Origin: Plasmodiophora brassicae
Taxonomy: Eukaryota > Endomyxa: Phytomyxea > Phytomyxea > Plasmodiophorida
NCBI GenBank assembly: GCA_036867785.1
Contig: CP145417.1
Location: 186,001-250,000, forward strand
Direction of reading: 5' to 3'
DNA: 64,000 nt
Numbering within the stretch: the stretch's first letter is position 1; each line of letters starts with the position of its first letter. Below are positions 34,053 through 44,900 of this stretch, piece by piece. The notes beneath the pieces are model-generated. The model searched no databases. It was given only the letters and a program-made list of their open reading frames with translations, and had not been told where the DNA came from. A program made the position numbers and the translations under genes.

Positions 34053-34464
34053 GCGTCTGCGAAGTTGTGGGGTTATCGTGTGGGCGTGCGGGAGGACCGG
34101 GAGAGGCGCACGGATCGACGATCCGGACGTCGACGGCAGACGGGCGCCAACGACGACGCGGCGGCGGAGATGAAGTGACTGACGCACCGAATTTTATCCG
34201 CGGGCCACGGGCAACGCAGCCGCACGCCGCCGGCAGCTGCTGCACTCGGCCACCCACCCAAACCGCAAGTGCAGGGGCAACCGCCCTACGTAGGCGTTGC
34301 TGTCTTTAGGTGCACGGTGCTGTGTTCGGAAATCCGGTAGGACCATAGCGGACGCCCTCGTATGCGGGCGCACGTTCGTCGTCGGCCGGTGCATGTCAAC
34401 CCTGGGGGCATCAGCCACAGGTGCCGCAGTCGCCAAATGGTGCAGGGCGGGGACGGGTCCGGGG
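34053..34464. other. Divergent region between CSDE1-like gene and U2 copy 1
   Basis: GC-rich. No supported coding frame; overlapping open frames on both strands have no family features. It probably holds the CSDE1-like promoter. Confidence 0.4.
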
Positions 34465-34524
34465 CCCATAGGAGGCGCCGTGCGGACAGGCGGTATATAG
34501 GGCCTGCCGGCGCACGACAGGCGG
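34465..34524 (+). promoter_or_regulatory. U2 snRNA promoter, copy 1
   Basis: TATATAG sits at 34494-34500, about 30 bp before the predicted U2 start. Upstream, a 25-bp block beginning CCCATAGGAGG (34465 on) is repeated exactly before U2 copy 2. It lies where a proximal sequence element would be expected. Confidence 0.6.
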
Positions 34525-34712
34525 CAACCTTCTCGGCCTTTTGGCTAAGATCAAGTGTAGTATCTGTTCTAAGACTCGTGACAAAGTCTTCCGGTCTACA
34601 AGACCGTCTTGTCATGATTATTTTTACAGCCGGGGCGCTGGGCTCTGGCTTGCTATCCCAGCGCTCGTACGTGACCTCTGTATTGCAGTACAGCAGAGTG
34701 TCGCGGGCACCC
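34525..34712 (+). ncRNA. U2: U2 spliceosomal snRNA, copy 1
   Basis: About 188 nt. The 5' part carries the nearly invariant CTTCTCGGCCTTTTGGC stem-loop I, AAGATCAAGTGTAG and GTAGTATCTGTTC, the last being the branch-site recognition sequence. An Sm-type site (ATTATTTTTAC, about 34616-34626) follows. The 3' stem-loop has GTATTGCAGTAC with the GGCACCC end, as in U2 of other eukaryotes. The 5' and 3' ends are set by similarity and could shift by a few bases. The stem beginning GCGCTGGG pairs perfectly with CCCAGCGC. Confidence 0.93.
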
Positions 34713-34744
34713 CCCTCCAATAATTCAAATCGAAATGATCAGAC

Positions 34745-35650
34745 TGTGCGGTTAACGATTGTGGCGCGAACGTCTTGGGCCACCCTAGCTCAAGTGAACA
34801 GCTTTCAGCGTTCCCATGTTGCTCGACACGAGTCGTTCGCTGCTGTCACAGCCCGCTCTGTTGTCAGGATTAGTGATGCGGGTATTTAAAATACATTTTA
34901 AAATACCTCCCGAATTCTGGGTCATTTTTTATATTTTAAATTTCCCAGCATGCAGAGCAGGCCCTAGGTGCCAGGCGACCATCACAGGGCATCTCGGGGT
35001 CGTAGACTCGTGGTACGTGGGTCCATAGTCCGTTCCAAGTTCGCGAGGCATGCAGTTTGCGTGCTTACGCTTGTAAGTGCCGAGTGTCGACCGACGCCGG
35101 AGCCCGGAGACGACGTAGTCCCGACGCCGATGGGTCGTACGTAAGCGCGGGTGCCCCCGAGATAGCATTCATGAGCAGTTCAAACGGATTCCGAAACCTG
35201 TCGGTTGCGCTTTGGATCAAGCAGAGTGCAATCAGTGATCCGACCGTGTCCCATACTCCAAGCAAACTATGGATCGTCATGCGAGTACAGGACTGACGAG
35301 CGCACCTTACCCATCGAACATTCTTGGTCAGTACCCGGGCAACTTCGACTTCGAGGAAGTTGTCAAATTAGAGAGAACGGTTAACCGGCCGCAACGAACG
35401 TGCCTGGAGTATACGTGCTGCTATCGGTGTCGCTATGTGCCGCTGTGTTGTGGTAATGGTATTTCTGAATAAAAAATATTCGAGTATATTTTAAAATGCA
35501 TTTTAAAATATTTTAAATATTCGAAATTCCCAAAATATTTTAAAATACAACACTAGTCAGGATACCCTCTGAAATGATGCTGCATACGAAGCAGGAGGTT
35601 ATTGCAGAACCTCTCACTCAGACAACCCCTTTACCGACTGTGGCCACAGC
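34745..35650 (+). pseudogene. Broken copy of the 7TM gene, split by a hAT-type element
   Basis: 34745-34870 and 35556-35650 match consecutive parts of the start of the intact 7TM copy 3 (about 36355-36485 and 36486-36580): the ectodomain opening with the MLL...ESFAAVTARS-like stretch and the IPSEMMLHT stretch. The match is interrupted exactly at 34870/35556 by the 685-bp insertion. Only the 5' part of the gene remains. It begins soon after the duplicated U2 block ends, so the fragment may have arrived with a segmental rearrangement. Confidence 0.75.
34871..35555. mobile_element. Non-autonomous hAT-type DNA element (MITE-like), 685 bp
   Basis: Flanked by an 8-bp direct repeat, GTCAGGAT (34863-34870 and 35556-35563), the target-site length of hAT elements. 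The ends are inverted repeats that start TAGTG(A/T)TG followed by TATTTTAAAATA-like AT-rich DNA. TAGTGTTG-type ends are typical of the superfamily. Subterminal ATTTTAAAATA motifs recur at both ends. The interior (34960-35480) has no transposase frame, so the element must rely on an enzyme made elsewhere, perhaps by a relative of the hAT relic at 50.9 kb. Uninterrupted host sequence resumes on both sides. Confidence 0.85.
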
Positions 35651-36318
35651 AGTTGAAGCGAGTCACTCGAGAAAGGACGCGTAACACGTATTGCTTTCGG
35701 TTCAGATCTATTATGTTTCTTCCAACTGACCTGTGATCACAGTACAGTGCACCTAAGTGGCAAGTTCATCGTCCTAAATCTGTAAATTATGATTGCTTCC
35801 AAGGTCGAAACTTGCAGCCATGGTTAACCATGTTCGCATCGTTTTCAACGACATGGGGATCCGCTTTGACGCCCAGACGAAGACGGATATGCCACATCGT
35901 TCGGCGGGATCGTTTCATCGACCCCAGCTTTCACGCCAGCCAACCCGGACATCAGGCTGACCGGAGACATGTCACGGCACACTGAACAGGACCGTCAACT
36001 GGCTGCCCGGGGCAATCAACGCATCAACTATCGTGCTGCCATCGGACACCTCACGTGGCTCACACACGCATGCCCTGGTATTGCGTATGCAGCCAGTGAA
36101 GTGTCACTGCCAGTAACCCCGACGCCCGTCAACAGCGTCATACATGTACAACGCTGCTCGTTACCTCCTGCACTTCTCGCCCTGACCTTTTCGTATGTTA
36201 ATGGCTACTCATGATGAGTTCGTCAACTGCAAAGCCCCCTGAGAGCGCTCGCACGTAATCTTGATATTCGCGAGTACGACGGCCGATCCAGAGTACATCG
36301 GCGACTAAGAATTCCAAT
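35651..36318 (+). mobile_element. Region with a Ty1/copia fossil fragment (about 35830-36215)
   Basis: A plus-strand stretch resembles the reverse transcriptase to RNase H junction of Ty1/copia elements (YRAAIGHLTWL followed by PGIAYAASEVS). It is short and broken, with no terminal repeats seen, and is old enough to be only just recognisable. The rest of this stretch is the upstream region of the third 7TM gene and shows nothing else. Confidence 0.6.
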
Positions 36319-37722
36319 ATGGCGGCTACTGCGTCCGCCTGCATTATGGGATTGGCGTTAGCAGTTGTGGCGCGAATGGCTTCGGCATCGGTAACAATCT
36401 CGAGAGCAGACGGCACAAGTGAACAGCTCTTCAGCGTTCCCATGTTGCTCGGCAATGAGTCGTTCGCTGCTGTCACAGCGCGCTCTGTTGTCAGGATACC
36501 CTCTGAGATGATGCTGCATACGGAACCGGAGGTTATTGCAGAACGTCTCACTCAGATCTCCCCTCTACCACTGACGCAGGTGTTCCTTTTCATCGAATAT
36601 CCGGTCTCTTTCAATGTGGCCTTGTTCACGGCCGTGTGTGCGCGGTGCCAGTGCCTCGGATTGCTGGTTGGTAACTGCGATGGCGCGTCAAGGACGTACT
36701 TCACTTGGATGGCTACGCCTGATCCTCGCGTTCCATGTGCTGTTATGGCATCACCTGTGACAGCAAAGGTTTTGGATTCGCTCTCCCATAACACAACCGT
36801 CTCTTACACGATGACGTCTGACGGGATCGATCCTGGCTGGGATGCCATTCAACATGGTACGTTGCTGATGGCGATTGCTGCTGCGTTGTTCCTTGCGCTT
36901 GCACTGCTTGCAGCGTTCAAAGGCATCGTGTTCTGTCTAGGCACAAACGGCCGGGTCTTGCGACTGGCGGATATACCCAGACCTCAGATGTACATCGTAT
37001 GCATGCACTTCATGTCTGCCATTACCGACCTGATCACGTTCGTGAATATCGCGGCTTGGAACTTTCGAGGGCTTTCCTATGGTTCCCAAAACATTCTTTC
37101 CGAAACCAGCAATCCGTTGAACACGTCGGCAACCATTGCCATGGCACTTCTGCTTCGCGAAGCATCTCAGTGTGGGGCGCAAACGTTCGGCCAACGGCTG
37201 TCCAGGCTCGCCGTATATGTCCTGGCATTGGGGTTGCTGGTCGGATCCTTGGCCGTTTATATCGGCGAGTTCGTCACGTTTCGTCGCTCCGGTGGGGACT
37301 TGCTTACGGTAGGGATGGTGGCAATCAACTACTTGTTCGCGTCCGTTTACTTCACCTGCTTCGGGTACGCCACAGCGAGACGGCTTGTTCGCATGAAAGG
37401 TACCTTGTCGGAGGGCGAAATTCGTCGCCGTCGACGGTTCACCCTGCGTCTGGTTCGCAGTGGGTTCTTCGGCTTCGCCACGCTTCTGACAATGCTGGGT
37501 ATCGTGGGGATCACAGCAATCGACGGGGCCTTCGCGACGTTCTGGACCCTGTATGGCCTAAATGCCATCTGTAGTGCTGTGACTCGGATGCTGGAAATAT
37601 CGGCGTTCGCTCCGGCTGGTCAGAAGTACGTGATCGCCCGTGTCATGGGGTCGCGCTTCGTCAACAGCATCATGCCTATTCAGCCGGCCACTTCGCCACC
37701 CCTGCCACAGTCGACGCGCTGA
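36319..37722 (+). CDS. Seven-transmembrane protein with secreted ectodomain, copy 3
   Basis: A single exon encodes 467 residues, starting MAATASACIMGLALAVVARM, a signal peptide. The ectodomain carries ISRADG, CARCQCLGLLVGN and YFTWMATPDPRVPC; helix 1 is LLMAIAAALFLALALLAAF. The later helices follow the pattern of copies 1 and 2, with SETSNPLNTSATIAM, YFTCFGYATARRLVRMKG and ATFWTLYGL. The basic loop between helices 5 and 6 is again RRRRF. It lies 11 kb from the tandem pair, next to its broken sibling at 34.7 kb, so the family has spread within the window. Function unknown; surface receptor-like topology. Confidence 0.8.
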   Translation: MAATASACIMGLALAVVARMASASVTISRADGTSEQLFSVPMLLGNESFAAVTARSVVRIPSEMMLHTEPEVIAERLTQISPLPLTQVFLFIEYPVSFNVALFTAVCARCQCLGLLVGNCDGASRTYFTWMATPDPRVPCAVMASPVTAKVLDSLSHNTTVSYTMTSDGIDPGWDAIQHGTLLMAIAAALFLALALLAAFKGIVFCLGTNGRVLRLADIPRPQMYIVCMHFMSAITDLITFVNIAAWNFRGLSYGSQNILSETSNPLNTSATIAMALLLREASQCGAQTFGQRLSRLAVYVLALGLLVGSLAVYIGEFVTFRRSGGDLLTVGMVAINYLFASVYFTCFGYATARRLVRMKGTLSEGEIRRRRRFTLRLVRSGFFGFATLLTMLGIVGITAIDGAFATFWTLYGLNAICSAVTRMLEISAFAPAGQKYVIARVMGSRFVNSIMPIQPATSPPLPQSTR

Positions 37723-37978
37723 TCGAGACGTCGAACGTATCTTGTTGTCATGCCCTGCATCATATCCCCATTAAAAGAAACTCGTGTGGCAACGTTTAGG
37801 AATGACGATGTCTCTAATGCTCGAAATTTATCCAGGACGCCGCGTCAAGCAGCAGCACGAACCGCGCTGTTCAGCATTGTCGTGGTTGGGGTGCCGGAAT
37901 CGCGCGAGGCAATTGTCCCATTCGATTCTAAGTTGATTTCGGGGTTTCAGGTTGCCAAATGTCCCACTTCGAGTACGT

Positions 37979-38923
37979 TTATGAAAACCCCATGGAGCGT
38001 TGCTGACGGCGAACCTTGCGCATGATATCGGTCTTGCTGAGCAGGCCGTCACGTATCTGCACAATCGGGGCATCGTCGTCGCTGACGTTGTCTTCGGCGA
38101 GCTCCTTTTCAAGCCGGGCGATAGCCGCTTCCCGTTGCTCGATGCTCCTTTGTACCCTGTCGAGCTCTTTGGCCGACAGTACCAACGCCGTCTCTCCTGA
38201 GGCTTTCACGGGTACCCGACCTGCGTCTCCGTCAATCGCAACCGCACGAAAACGCCCTCCTACCAATGAGGTATCTGCCGATTTTCGCGTCGGTTGGGCC
38301 CGCTCTCCCGGAGGAGGCACCTGCGCCTCAGGAGTCCCATCGGTCGCCTCGTCAGCAGGACACGGGTCCCGCAGGAGGCTGGCAACCATGGTCGAATTGT
38401 GTGTGCGGTATCGGGAGGCGGCTGGAGGAAGGTCGACTGCAACAGGAGCCGAGTCCGCGAAGAACGCTCGGAACACTGTGAAGTGATTCGTCTGGGGGAT
38501 CGGCGACGTCAGGTTGAAATGCTTGGCCAGGAACGACAGCATCTTCGGCGATGGCCTGTCATATGCGATGCTTGCGGCGTCGACGTCGCCTTCGGATCGT
38601 AGCATGGTCTGGAACAGCGCCAGGCCGATCCCGCAGCGCTGGCTGGCTTCGTCGACATAAAAGTCCAGGCAGCAGAGCGGCGTTCGCTCCCTCAGCTGGA
38701 ACTTCGAGTCGTAGACGAACAGCTTTCGTGAGCCGACGCGAAGCAGGCCGGTGTAGTCGGACGTCAGGTAGATCCGATCGGTGGAGGATCGGAAGCGCGC
38801 GGCGCTGGTGATCACCTGCGGTAGGTCCTGGGCGTGCGCCGATCGCTTGCCGAGCTCGGTGATGACGCCCGCGAGGTCGTCTGGCAACGGAGCGCGCGCG
38901 TCCAACCGGATGACGCCGCTCAT
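37979..38923 (-). CDS. ATAT1: Alpha-tubulin N-acetyltransferase (MEC-17/ATAT1 family)
   Basis: A single exon encodes 314 residues from the ATG at 38923 (MSGVIRLDARAPLPDD). The catalytic domain is clear: LFVYDSKFQLRERTPLCCLD with FYVDEASQRCGIGLALF, where the QRxGxG acetyl-CoA loop and the Cys and Asp of the CLDF strand are kept. Then come the catalytic-Asp motif AYDRPSPKML and FLAKHFNL...IPQTNHFTVF. All match ATAT1. The C-terminal 130 residues are polar, with a short coiled coil near the end. The enzyme acetylates Lys40 of alpha-tubulin on the lumenal face of stable microtubules such as axonemes. It therefore fits with Chibby and the neighbouring coiled-coil gene as part of a flagellar gene set. 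Confidence 0.93.
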   Translation of the reverse strand: MSGVIRLDARAPLPDDLAGVITELGKRSAHAQDLPQVITSAARFRSSTDRIYLTSDYTGLLRVGSRKLFVYDSKFQLRERTPLCCLDFYVDEASQRCGIGLALFQTMLRSEGDVDAASIAYDRPSPKMLSFLAKHFNLTSPIPQTNHFTVFRAFFADSAPVAVDLPPAASRYRTHNSTMVASLLRDPCPADEATDGTPEAQVPPPGERAQPTRKSADTSLVGGRFRAVAIDGDAGRVPVKASGETALVLSAKELDRVQRSIEQREAAIARLEKELAEDNVSDDDAPIVQIRDGLLSKTDIMRKVRRQQRSMGFS

Positions 38924-39073
38924 CTTCGTCCTGTGTGACGAGCAACTGTGCCTGGCCTGCGAGGCGGCGGCTACTTGCTCACAAGGAACCCTAGCGCTGT
39001 CCCTTGACCAGTTGGTCCCCTGGGCGTTCATAAATCGCGTGTATATAAGAAAGCACCAGTGCTGGGTGCTCGT

Positions 39074-40625
39074 TCAGCTGTCGAGGTGTTCCTCGGCTGC
39101 AATCTTCGACAGGATCGTGTTGTTCAGCCTGCGCTCTGATTCGGTCCTGTTGCCAGATTGGTTACGGGCGCCGTCGGATGAAACAACGGTGTCGGACGTA
39201 CATTTGAACGTTGAGCAGGACCTTCTTCTCGTTCAGCAGGCGCATCTGCTCCTGGAGTTCGTTCTGCAGGCGGCGCTTATCGATGACGGCCTGCGCCGCC
39301 TGCTTCTCGCGACGTGCTTCGTCATCTTTCGCTACCTGGACCAGCTTCTCCCTGTACTCCCGCTCGACCTGCCACCACCGACATCAGACGCTTCGCTAGT
39401 GCACCTCTCAGGGCACAATCCGGACCTGTTTGGCGGTTGCACGACGTTCAGCACGCTCCTGGATTTGTGCCAGAAGGATCGCGTGGTCCCGATCGATGGA
39501 AGCCTGTCGCTTGGCGGCTTCAGCTTGTTCGCGTTCCTCCTGTTCCTTGGCGATCTGCTGCTGGGCGCGGGCGATGCGCTCGTCCTCGATCTTGACCTGT
39601 GCGTTGCGCTCGTCGATAACGGCCTGGAACAGGGTGCTCTTCGTCTCCTGCTTGGTGTGCCGGTCGTCAATCATGCGCTGGCGCTCGGCGTCCTGCCTGT
39701 CGAGCATCTCGGCGTACCGCCTCTGCAATTCCCTGTTCTCCGCCACCTCCTGCGCCGCCGTTTCCATCTTCCGCTGCCGCTCCCTGTTGTTCTCCACGAT
39801 CACTTCCCATTGCTGCGCCCGGTGCCTCTGCTTCTTCAACGCGTTCTCCACCTTCTCGGCGTTCAAGCGGCGTAGCAGGTCCTCTCGGGCTCGCTCTGCC
39901 GCCTCTCGCTCCAGCGCCTGCTTGGTCTTGCGCGCCTCGACGCACCCGCTGATCTGCGACATCCGCGATTGTTTCAGCTCCTCCATCTTCTGTCGGCGTG
40001 CTGCCTGGATCGCGCGATCCTGTTCGACGAACAGGCCATGCTCGCGCTGCTTCGCTAGCATCTCCTTCTTCATGTCTTCCTCATGCTGTCGGCGCGCTTG
40101 CTCGTGCAGATTCATCTGGTGCAGCAGGTCCCTCCGGTACTGTTCCTTGCGCGCTTCGCTCTGGGCGTGCTGCTCCTGGACGCTCTTCTCGAACTGCTTC
40201 TGCTCGAACGAGATGATGGACGCCCAGTTGAGGCTGTCCCTTTCCCGTGCCTTGGACACATCCTGTGGCGCCGTCTTCCGCAGGCGGTCTCCCCACTGCT
40301 CGCGTTTCGTGTCGTCCTTGAGCTTCTGTTCGAAATCGCCGGTGGTGTGTGCTGGATCCGTAACCGGAGCCGGCGGGGCGCCTTTCGCTGGAGCGGGGCG
40401 ACCGCTTAGGCACGGTCCGGCCGGAACGCTGCCACCCTCGTGCTGCTGCTGCTGCTGGTCTGCAAGTGGTCGTTGCTTGCGTGGGCGGCGCTGCCTATGG
40501 CGCTCGATCTTGGCGTCCAGGCTATTGCCCGCCTCCGCTTCCAGGTACAGACGAGCCAGCATCGCGCGCGCCTGTCGCGTCAAATGCCCACCCGCATACA
40601 ACGACGCCGCCTGCACCTTCGTCAT
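39074..40625 (-). CDS. Coiled-coil protein of trichoplein/CFAP type
   Basis: Exons 40625-39426, 39368-39202 and 39128-39074 (introns 57 and 73 nt) encode about 473 residues. Almost everything after residue 130 is a highly charged Glu/Arg/Lys/Gln coiled coil with short heptad runs such as RRQHEEDMKKEMLAKQREHG and later EREYREKLVQVAKDDEARR. The composition and the repeated E-x-R-R-x-E pattern resemble TPH (trichohyalin-plectin-homology) proteins of axonemes and centrioles, such as CFAP53 or CFAP45. A specific orthologue cannot be named from composition alone. The N-terminal 45 residues before the ATG at 40625 remain open but have no better start. The location between ATAT1 and other genes fits a ciliary role, which remains inference. 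Confidence 0.7.
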
Positions 40626-40770
40626 TGCGATCCGCAGACGACTTGCAATGACACTACCGCGAGAGGGGGCGCGTGCTCCCCCTGAGACACTCGCCAGTAT
40701 CTCAGTGTCCCTCGTCACTCGTCCCGCTGGTATTAATATCTTGGCAACCACTGCCAAAAGGCACTGACCT

Positions 40771-40839
40771 GCGCGTTACGTACAGTGAGTGAGCTGCACG
40801 GCGCGTTACGTACAGTGAGTGAGCTGCACGGCGCGTTAC
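40771..40839. repeat. 30-bp tandem repeat, 2.3 copies
   Basis: The units 40771-40800 and 40801-40830 are identical and are followed by the first nine bases of a third unit. The unit starts GCGCGTTACGTACAG and contains a TACGTA palindrome. It lies in the divergent region between the coiled-coil gene and syntaxin-18. Confidence 0.95.
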
Positions 40840-40961
40840 ACGGGCGGGTCGCGCTGCCTACATCATGGGCGTGCCGCTACTGCGGTTGCCAGCCGCCGGG
40901 GGGCGCGTTCCAATCATTGGGGGTGGCATTGATGTTGCGGTGATCGGGGTCGAAGTTGCGC

Positions 40962-41963
40962 ATGTCGGCGGCGGTGGACCGGACGGGCACCTACCGGGAC
41001 GCCGTACGACGGATACGCGCCCAGCGCGGGCTGCCTGATGACGACGCGGTCCTGCCAGTGCCCACGCGCGACGCCGTGCTCGTCGCCGCCGACGCTATGG
41101 TCGGAGTGGCCCGCTCGCCCGGATCGCCGGCTGTCGTCTAACACGAATCGTAGATGTCGTTGCTGGTTCGGGAAGAGATGCTCGTCAGGGATCGTCGCCC
41201 GGCGTATCTGTCGATATCGAGGTATGCGACCGGGTCGTCGATGTCGACCGAAGAACGCGACGCGTTTGACGCCGACCTGAACGCGTTCGTCAAGCAGTTC
41301 GGCGACGAGCTCGAACTGCTGAAGAAGAAGGCGTCGACGATGGAGGCGGGTAACGCTGACCTCAACCTGCATTATCGCCTGGTCGTCCTGATCCTGTACA
41401 CTCGCCTGCAGTCGCTGGTGGAGATGGTTCGAGAGATGCGCGCCGAGCGCTCGCAGCGCTTGAAGACGCGTCCGGACGCGCAGCGACAAATCGCTCGTGT
41501 GCAACGCGACCCGTCGCCGGCCATCAAGGCTGTGCAGTCCACGATCGCGGTCGATGAGCGGCCGCCGGACGAGGCCTTGCTGGTTGCTGACCAACAGGAG
41601 CAGCAGCAGCAGCAGCAGCAGCAGATGGAGCAGCTCTCAGCCCACCAGGTCCAGGAGCTCGAACACGAGAACGCGGCCCTGTTAGCGGCACTCGACGCCG
41701 ATATGTCGGCGGTTAGAACCGCCGAGACGAGGCTGGGCGAGATCGCCGAGTTGTTCTCGCAGTTCTCCACCAAGGTCCTCGAGCAGCAGTCGCAGATCGA
41801 CACGATCTACAGCAACGTCGTCGACAGCAAATCGAACATGGACATGACGCTGCACCAGCTGATGCGCACGTTGAAACACAGCGTCCACTTCCGCCTCAAC
41901 ATCCTCGTCATCTTCGTCGTTGCCGCGCTGTCGCTCCTCTTCCTCGACTGGTTCCAAGCATGA
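40962..41963 (+). CDS. STX18: Syntaxin-18 / Ufe1-type Qa-SNARE
   Basis: Exons 40962-41099 and 41154-41963 (intron 54 nt, phase 0) encode about 315 residues. The N-terminus (DRTGTYRDAVRRIRAQRG) and the segment REEMLVRDRRPAYL...MSTEERDAFDADLNAF follow the syntaxin-18 N-terminal domain. Then comes a linker with a CAG-encoded polyglutamine run (about 41591-41627). The SNARE motif is residues about 225-285 (with a central Gln in FSTKVLEQQSQIDTIY). A C-terminal anchor (LNILVIFVVAALSLLFLDWF) completes the protein. Syntaxin-18 sits on the ER and drives fusion of Golgi-to-ER vesicles with Sec20, Use1 and Sec22. The length and layout agree with a complete protein. Confidence 0.88.
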
Positions 41964-41969
41964 CCGTAC

Positions 41970-44900
41970 AATGCAACGGGCTTGTATTATTATTGTTACT
42001 AGATGACCGAGTAGGGGGCCGACGGTCCCCTCCTGACTCGATCTGCGAAGACAACTGCTTCCAGTACGACACGCACGTATACAAGCAGCAGCTGCCTATG
42101 TTAAGCATCGAGTGTTCAGTTGAACCGTTTAGTTGAATGCACTTGATGCCCATATGCTCTATGCAGAAGACGAACTTCGGTTTCGACACGAGTTTGGTTA
42201 GGGCGGCGGCGATCGTCTCCGCGGTGGGTATCTGCTTGACTCTCACCGTTCCCGCCCTTTCCTGCTCGCAAGTGTAATGATACTTGACCACGATGTGCTT
42301 GGTGCGGGCGTCGGTCCGATTGTTCTTCGTGAGTTTGACGCAGCCGTCGTTGTCTTCATACACTGTCGTTGGTCTCGTTTGGCGGAATCCGATTCCGTCG
42401 AGCAGTTGGCGAAGCCACACAATCTCGCGGACGGCGTCGTAAAGGGCCATGTACTCCGCGTGTACTGTCGACGTTACGACTGACGATTGCAGTTTGGATT
42501 TCCACCCGATCGGGCCGCGCGCCATCACGATCACGTAGCCTGTTGTGGATCGGAATGTATCCGGGTCGTTCGCGAAATCGCTATCGCAATAGGCGACGGG
42601 GTTAGGGTTGTCCGCATCCGGCATCTCGCTTGTACGTTATGCCCTATGTTCTTGATGTCGGGGCGTGTCCTTCATTTCCTCCCGTTCTCGCGTGTTCGAT
42701 GGGCCCATGTTCGCGAGAACCTTTGCGACGGGTAGTATGGGAGGCTCGCCGGGCGGCAATCTTGCATGGTGAACCTTTTAAGGAGCCCTTCGACGTAATA
42801 CTCCTGGTCGATCTCGGATGGAGCCGTCGATCGGGTCGCGATGCACCCGCATTCCCAGGAGCTTCAATTTTCAGCTCTCCAAGGTCGTGGATTTCACACT
42901 CACCTGCGATGTTCTTGACGGTTGAGTCGCATAGTTCGTCGTTGTTGTGTAAATACCAGCAGTGAATCGTCGACGTGTATTAGGGCCATGATTATGAACT
43001 GTGGTCCCTTGCGCAGCAGATATACGCATGGGTCGGCGCTGATCCTGACGAATCCGAGTCTCGTACGGAATTTGTGGAACCTCCTGTTTGTAGGATCGTG
43101 TATAGAGAACCTCAGCGTCCTCGTTCCCAGATCTCCTGATCCTTCTCCCCTTCTGCCTTCCGGCCTTCCCGCATGCCGTACGGAATCTGCCTGGTCTTAG
43201 GGCTGCCTCTCCTAGATCAGTGCAATTCTTGGTATCTGTGGCTGCGACAGGGCATGCTGCACTGCTCCACCGTCTACACTGCCCTTTTCGGAACATGACC
43301 TGGGTGCAGACGTAGAGATACGTAGGCTCGTTACTGCCTTCGTGCGACACGTAGGCGTTACTTGGTTCGTGTGCGCGTTCAGATTGGTCACGCCCGATTC
43401 TTGAGATTAGACTCATCGCAATAAGGACGGAGTTGAGTGAATCAGACCCGCCGGACCGTGTCAGCATAGTGATAACAGTTCTCAGCCATACTGAGGACAT
43501 CCACCCCCACGTGGGAGGTGGTCACCTCGTTACAGGCACCCATCCATTCCAAATCACTCCAGCGAGTCACCAAACGTTCCATATTTCCCAGTGATCCATC
43601 CAACCGTCCCCATGTGGTGTACGACAAGTCATACGCCGACATTAAGGCACCATTTCCAATTCCCACAGTTCCCAATTCGCACCCAGTTCCATCCAATTCC
43701 AGTTCCCGTTCCCCATGCACTGATTCTGAACGAGGACGCTGAGGTTCTCTATACACGATCCTACAAAACAGGTTTTAGTGCGGTCGACGAGATCCAAAGC
43801 ACTATGGCACGACGATTGAAGCCCGGGCAGCAGCCAATGGCGGAGGGGCTGGACCCGACCTCACTGAAGAAGTTGGAGGAGCAGTACGCGGACTACTGTC
43901 GCAGCACGTGGGAGGCGGAGGCGTACCTGCCGGAGCGAGAACGACGCGGCCCAGTCTCAATCCGGAACTGCTTCAAGTTTCATGAACGACAGGCAATTGC
44001 GATGGACGAGCTGGGACTGCAGGACGAACAGGAGATGACGGATGCTCACCTCGTAGATAGCCGTGAGAATCGGGTTTCCGAGCAGCGTCTTCGCAATCAT
44101 CGTCGAGATGTAGAATCGCATGTTGTACAGCGTCAATGTCCCGTGTTCGCCGTGCAGTTCCATGATCGGAACGGCAAGGACCTTCGAGCTGACCTCAGTG
44201 GTCTTGTCATCACCCAGGACAATCTCGATCGCATCAATCTCCTGTATCGCAGCTGCATCGTCAAGCCGTTCTGCAATGTTCGCCGGTATGACGTTGCCTC
44301 CACGACATTCGGAATCTAGAGCGCACTCGAATGTGGTCTCCCCGATGGTTGCCCTCAGAGTGCCATCGCTTGCAACACAATCGTACAATCGAACACGTGC
44401 CGCGTTCATTCCGCGGTTGCCGCGCTCCTCCTCCGTCGGCGGTTGCGGGCAGTCGCTCACGTAGTGATCGCCCTTGCATCGGAAACAATCACCTTTAGGG
44501 GATTTCTTCGTGTCAAGGTTGCCGTCCTGCTCATCTTCTCGATTACGTCCTCCGTTTCGCTGGCTTCCGCCTCCCGCAGGTACGACTTCCTGCTGTCCTC
44601 CCGGCGTGTCCCGACCGGGTCCTTCAGTCTTGCGTCGACCAGGATCTCCTCCGTGTCGTCCGTTCGGGCCTTCACGTTCATGACCGCGTCCGTTGCGCTC
44701 GGATCCGCTACCGAATCGTTGACGCTTGGTAGTAGGTTCTGGGGACCGTCGACCGCCTCGCTTGTTGACCTTTAGACCGCGAGGGTGGTTGCCGCCATTG
44801 CCCTTCGCGATTGCCCTCAGTTGGGCGACCGTCTCCTTGTCGGATGCGCTCGGGTTGCCCAACACGTCGACGACCGAGTTAGCGTAGCGAATGACCTCCT

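Noticed and set aside
32494-34178. Long plus-strand open frames opposite the CSDE1-like gene
   Set aside because: No motif on that strand, and codon-position shadowing of a GC-rich gene explains them.
39430-40767. A 445-residue plus-strand frame rich in Ser, Cys and Arg
   Set aside because: It is the antisense of the Glu/Arg-rich coiled coil and has no start context, leader or family match.
40771-40839. CRISPR-like direct repeats
   Set aside because: Only two adjoining units without spacers, in a eukaryotic genome; a simple tandem duplication.
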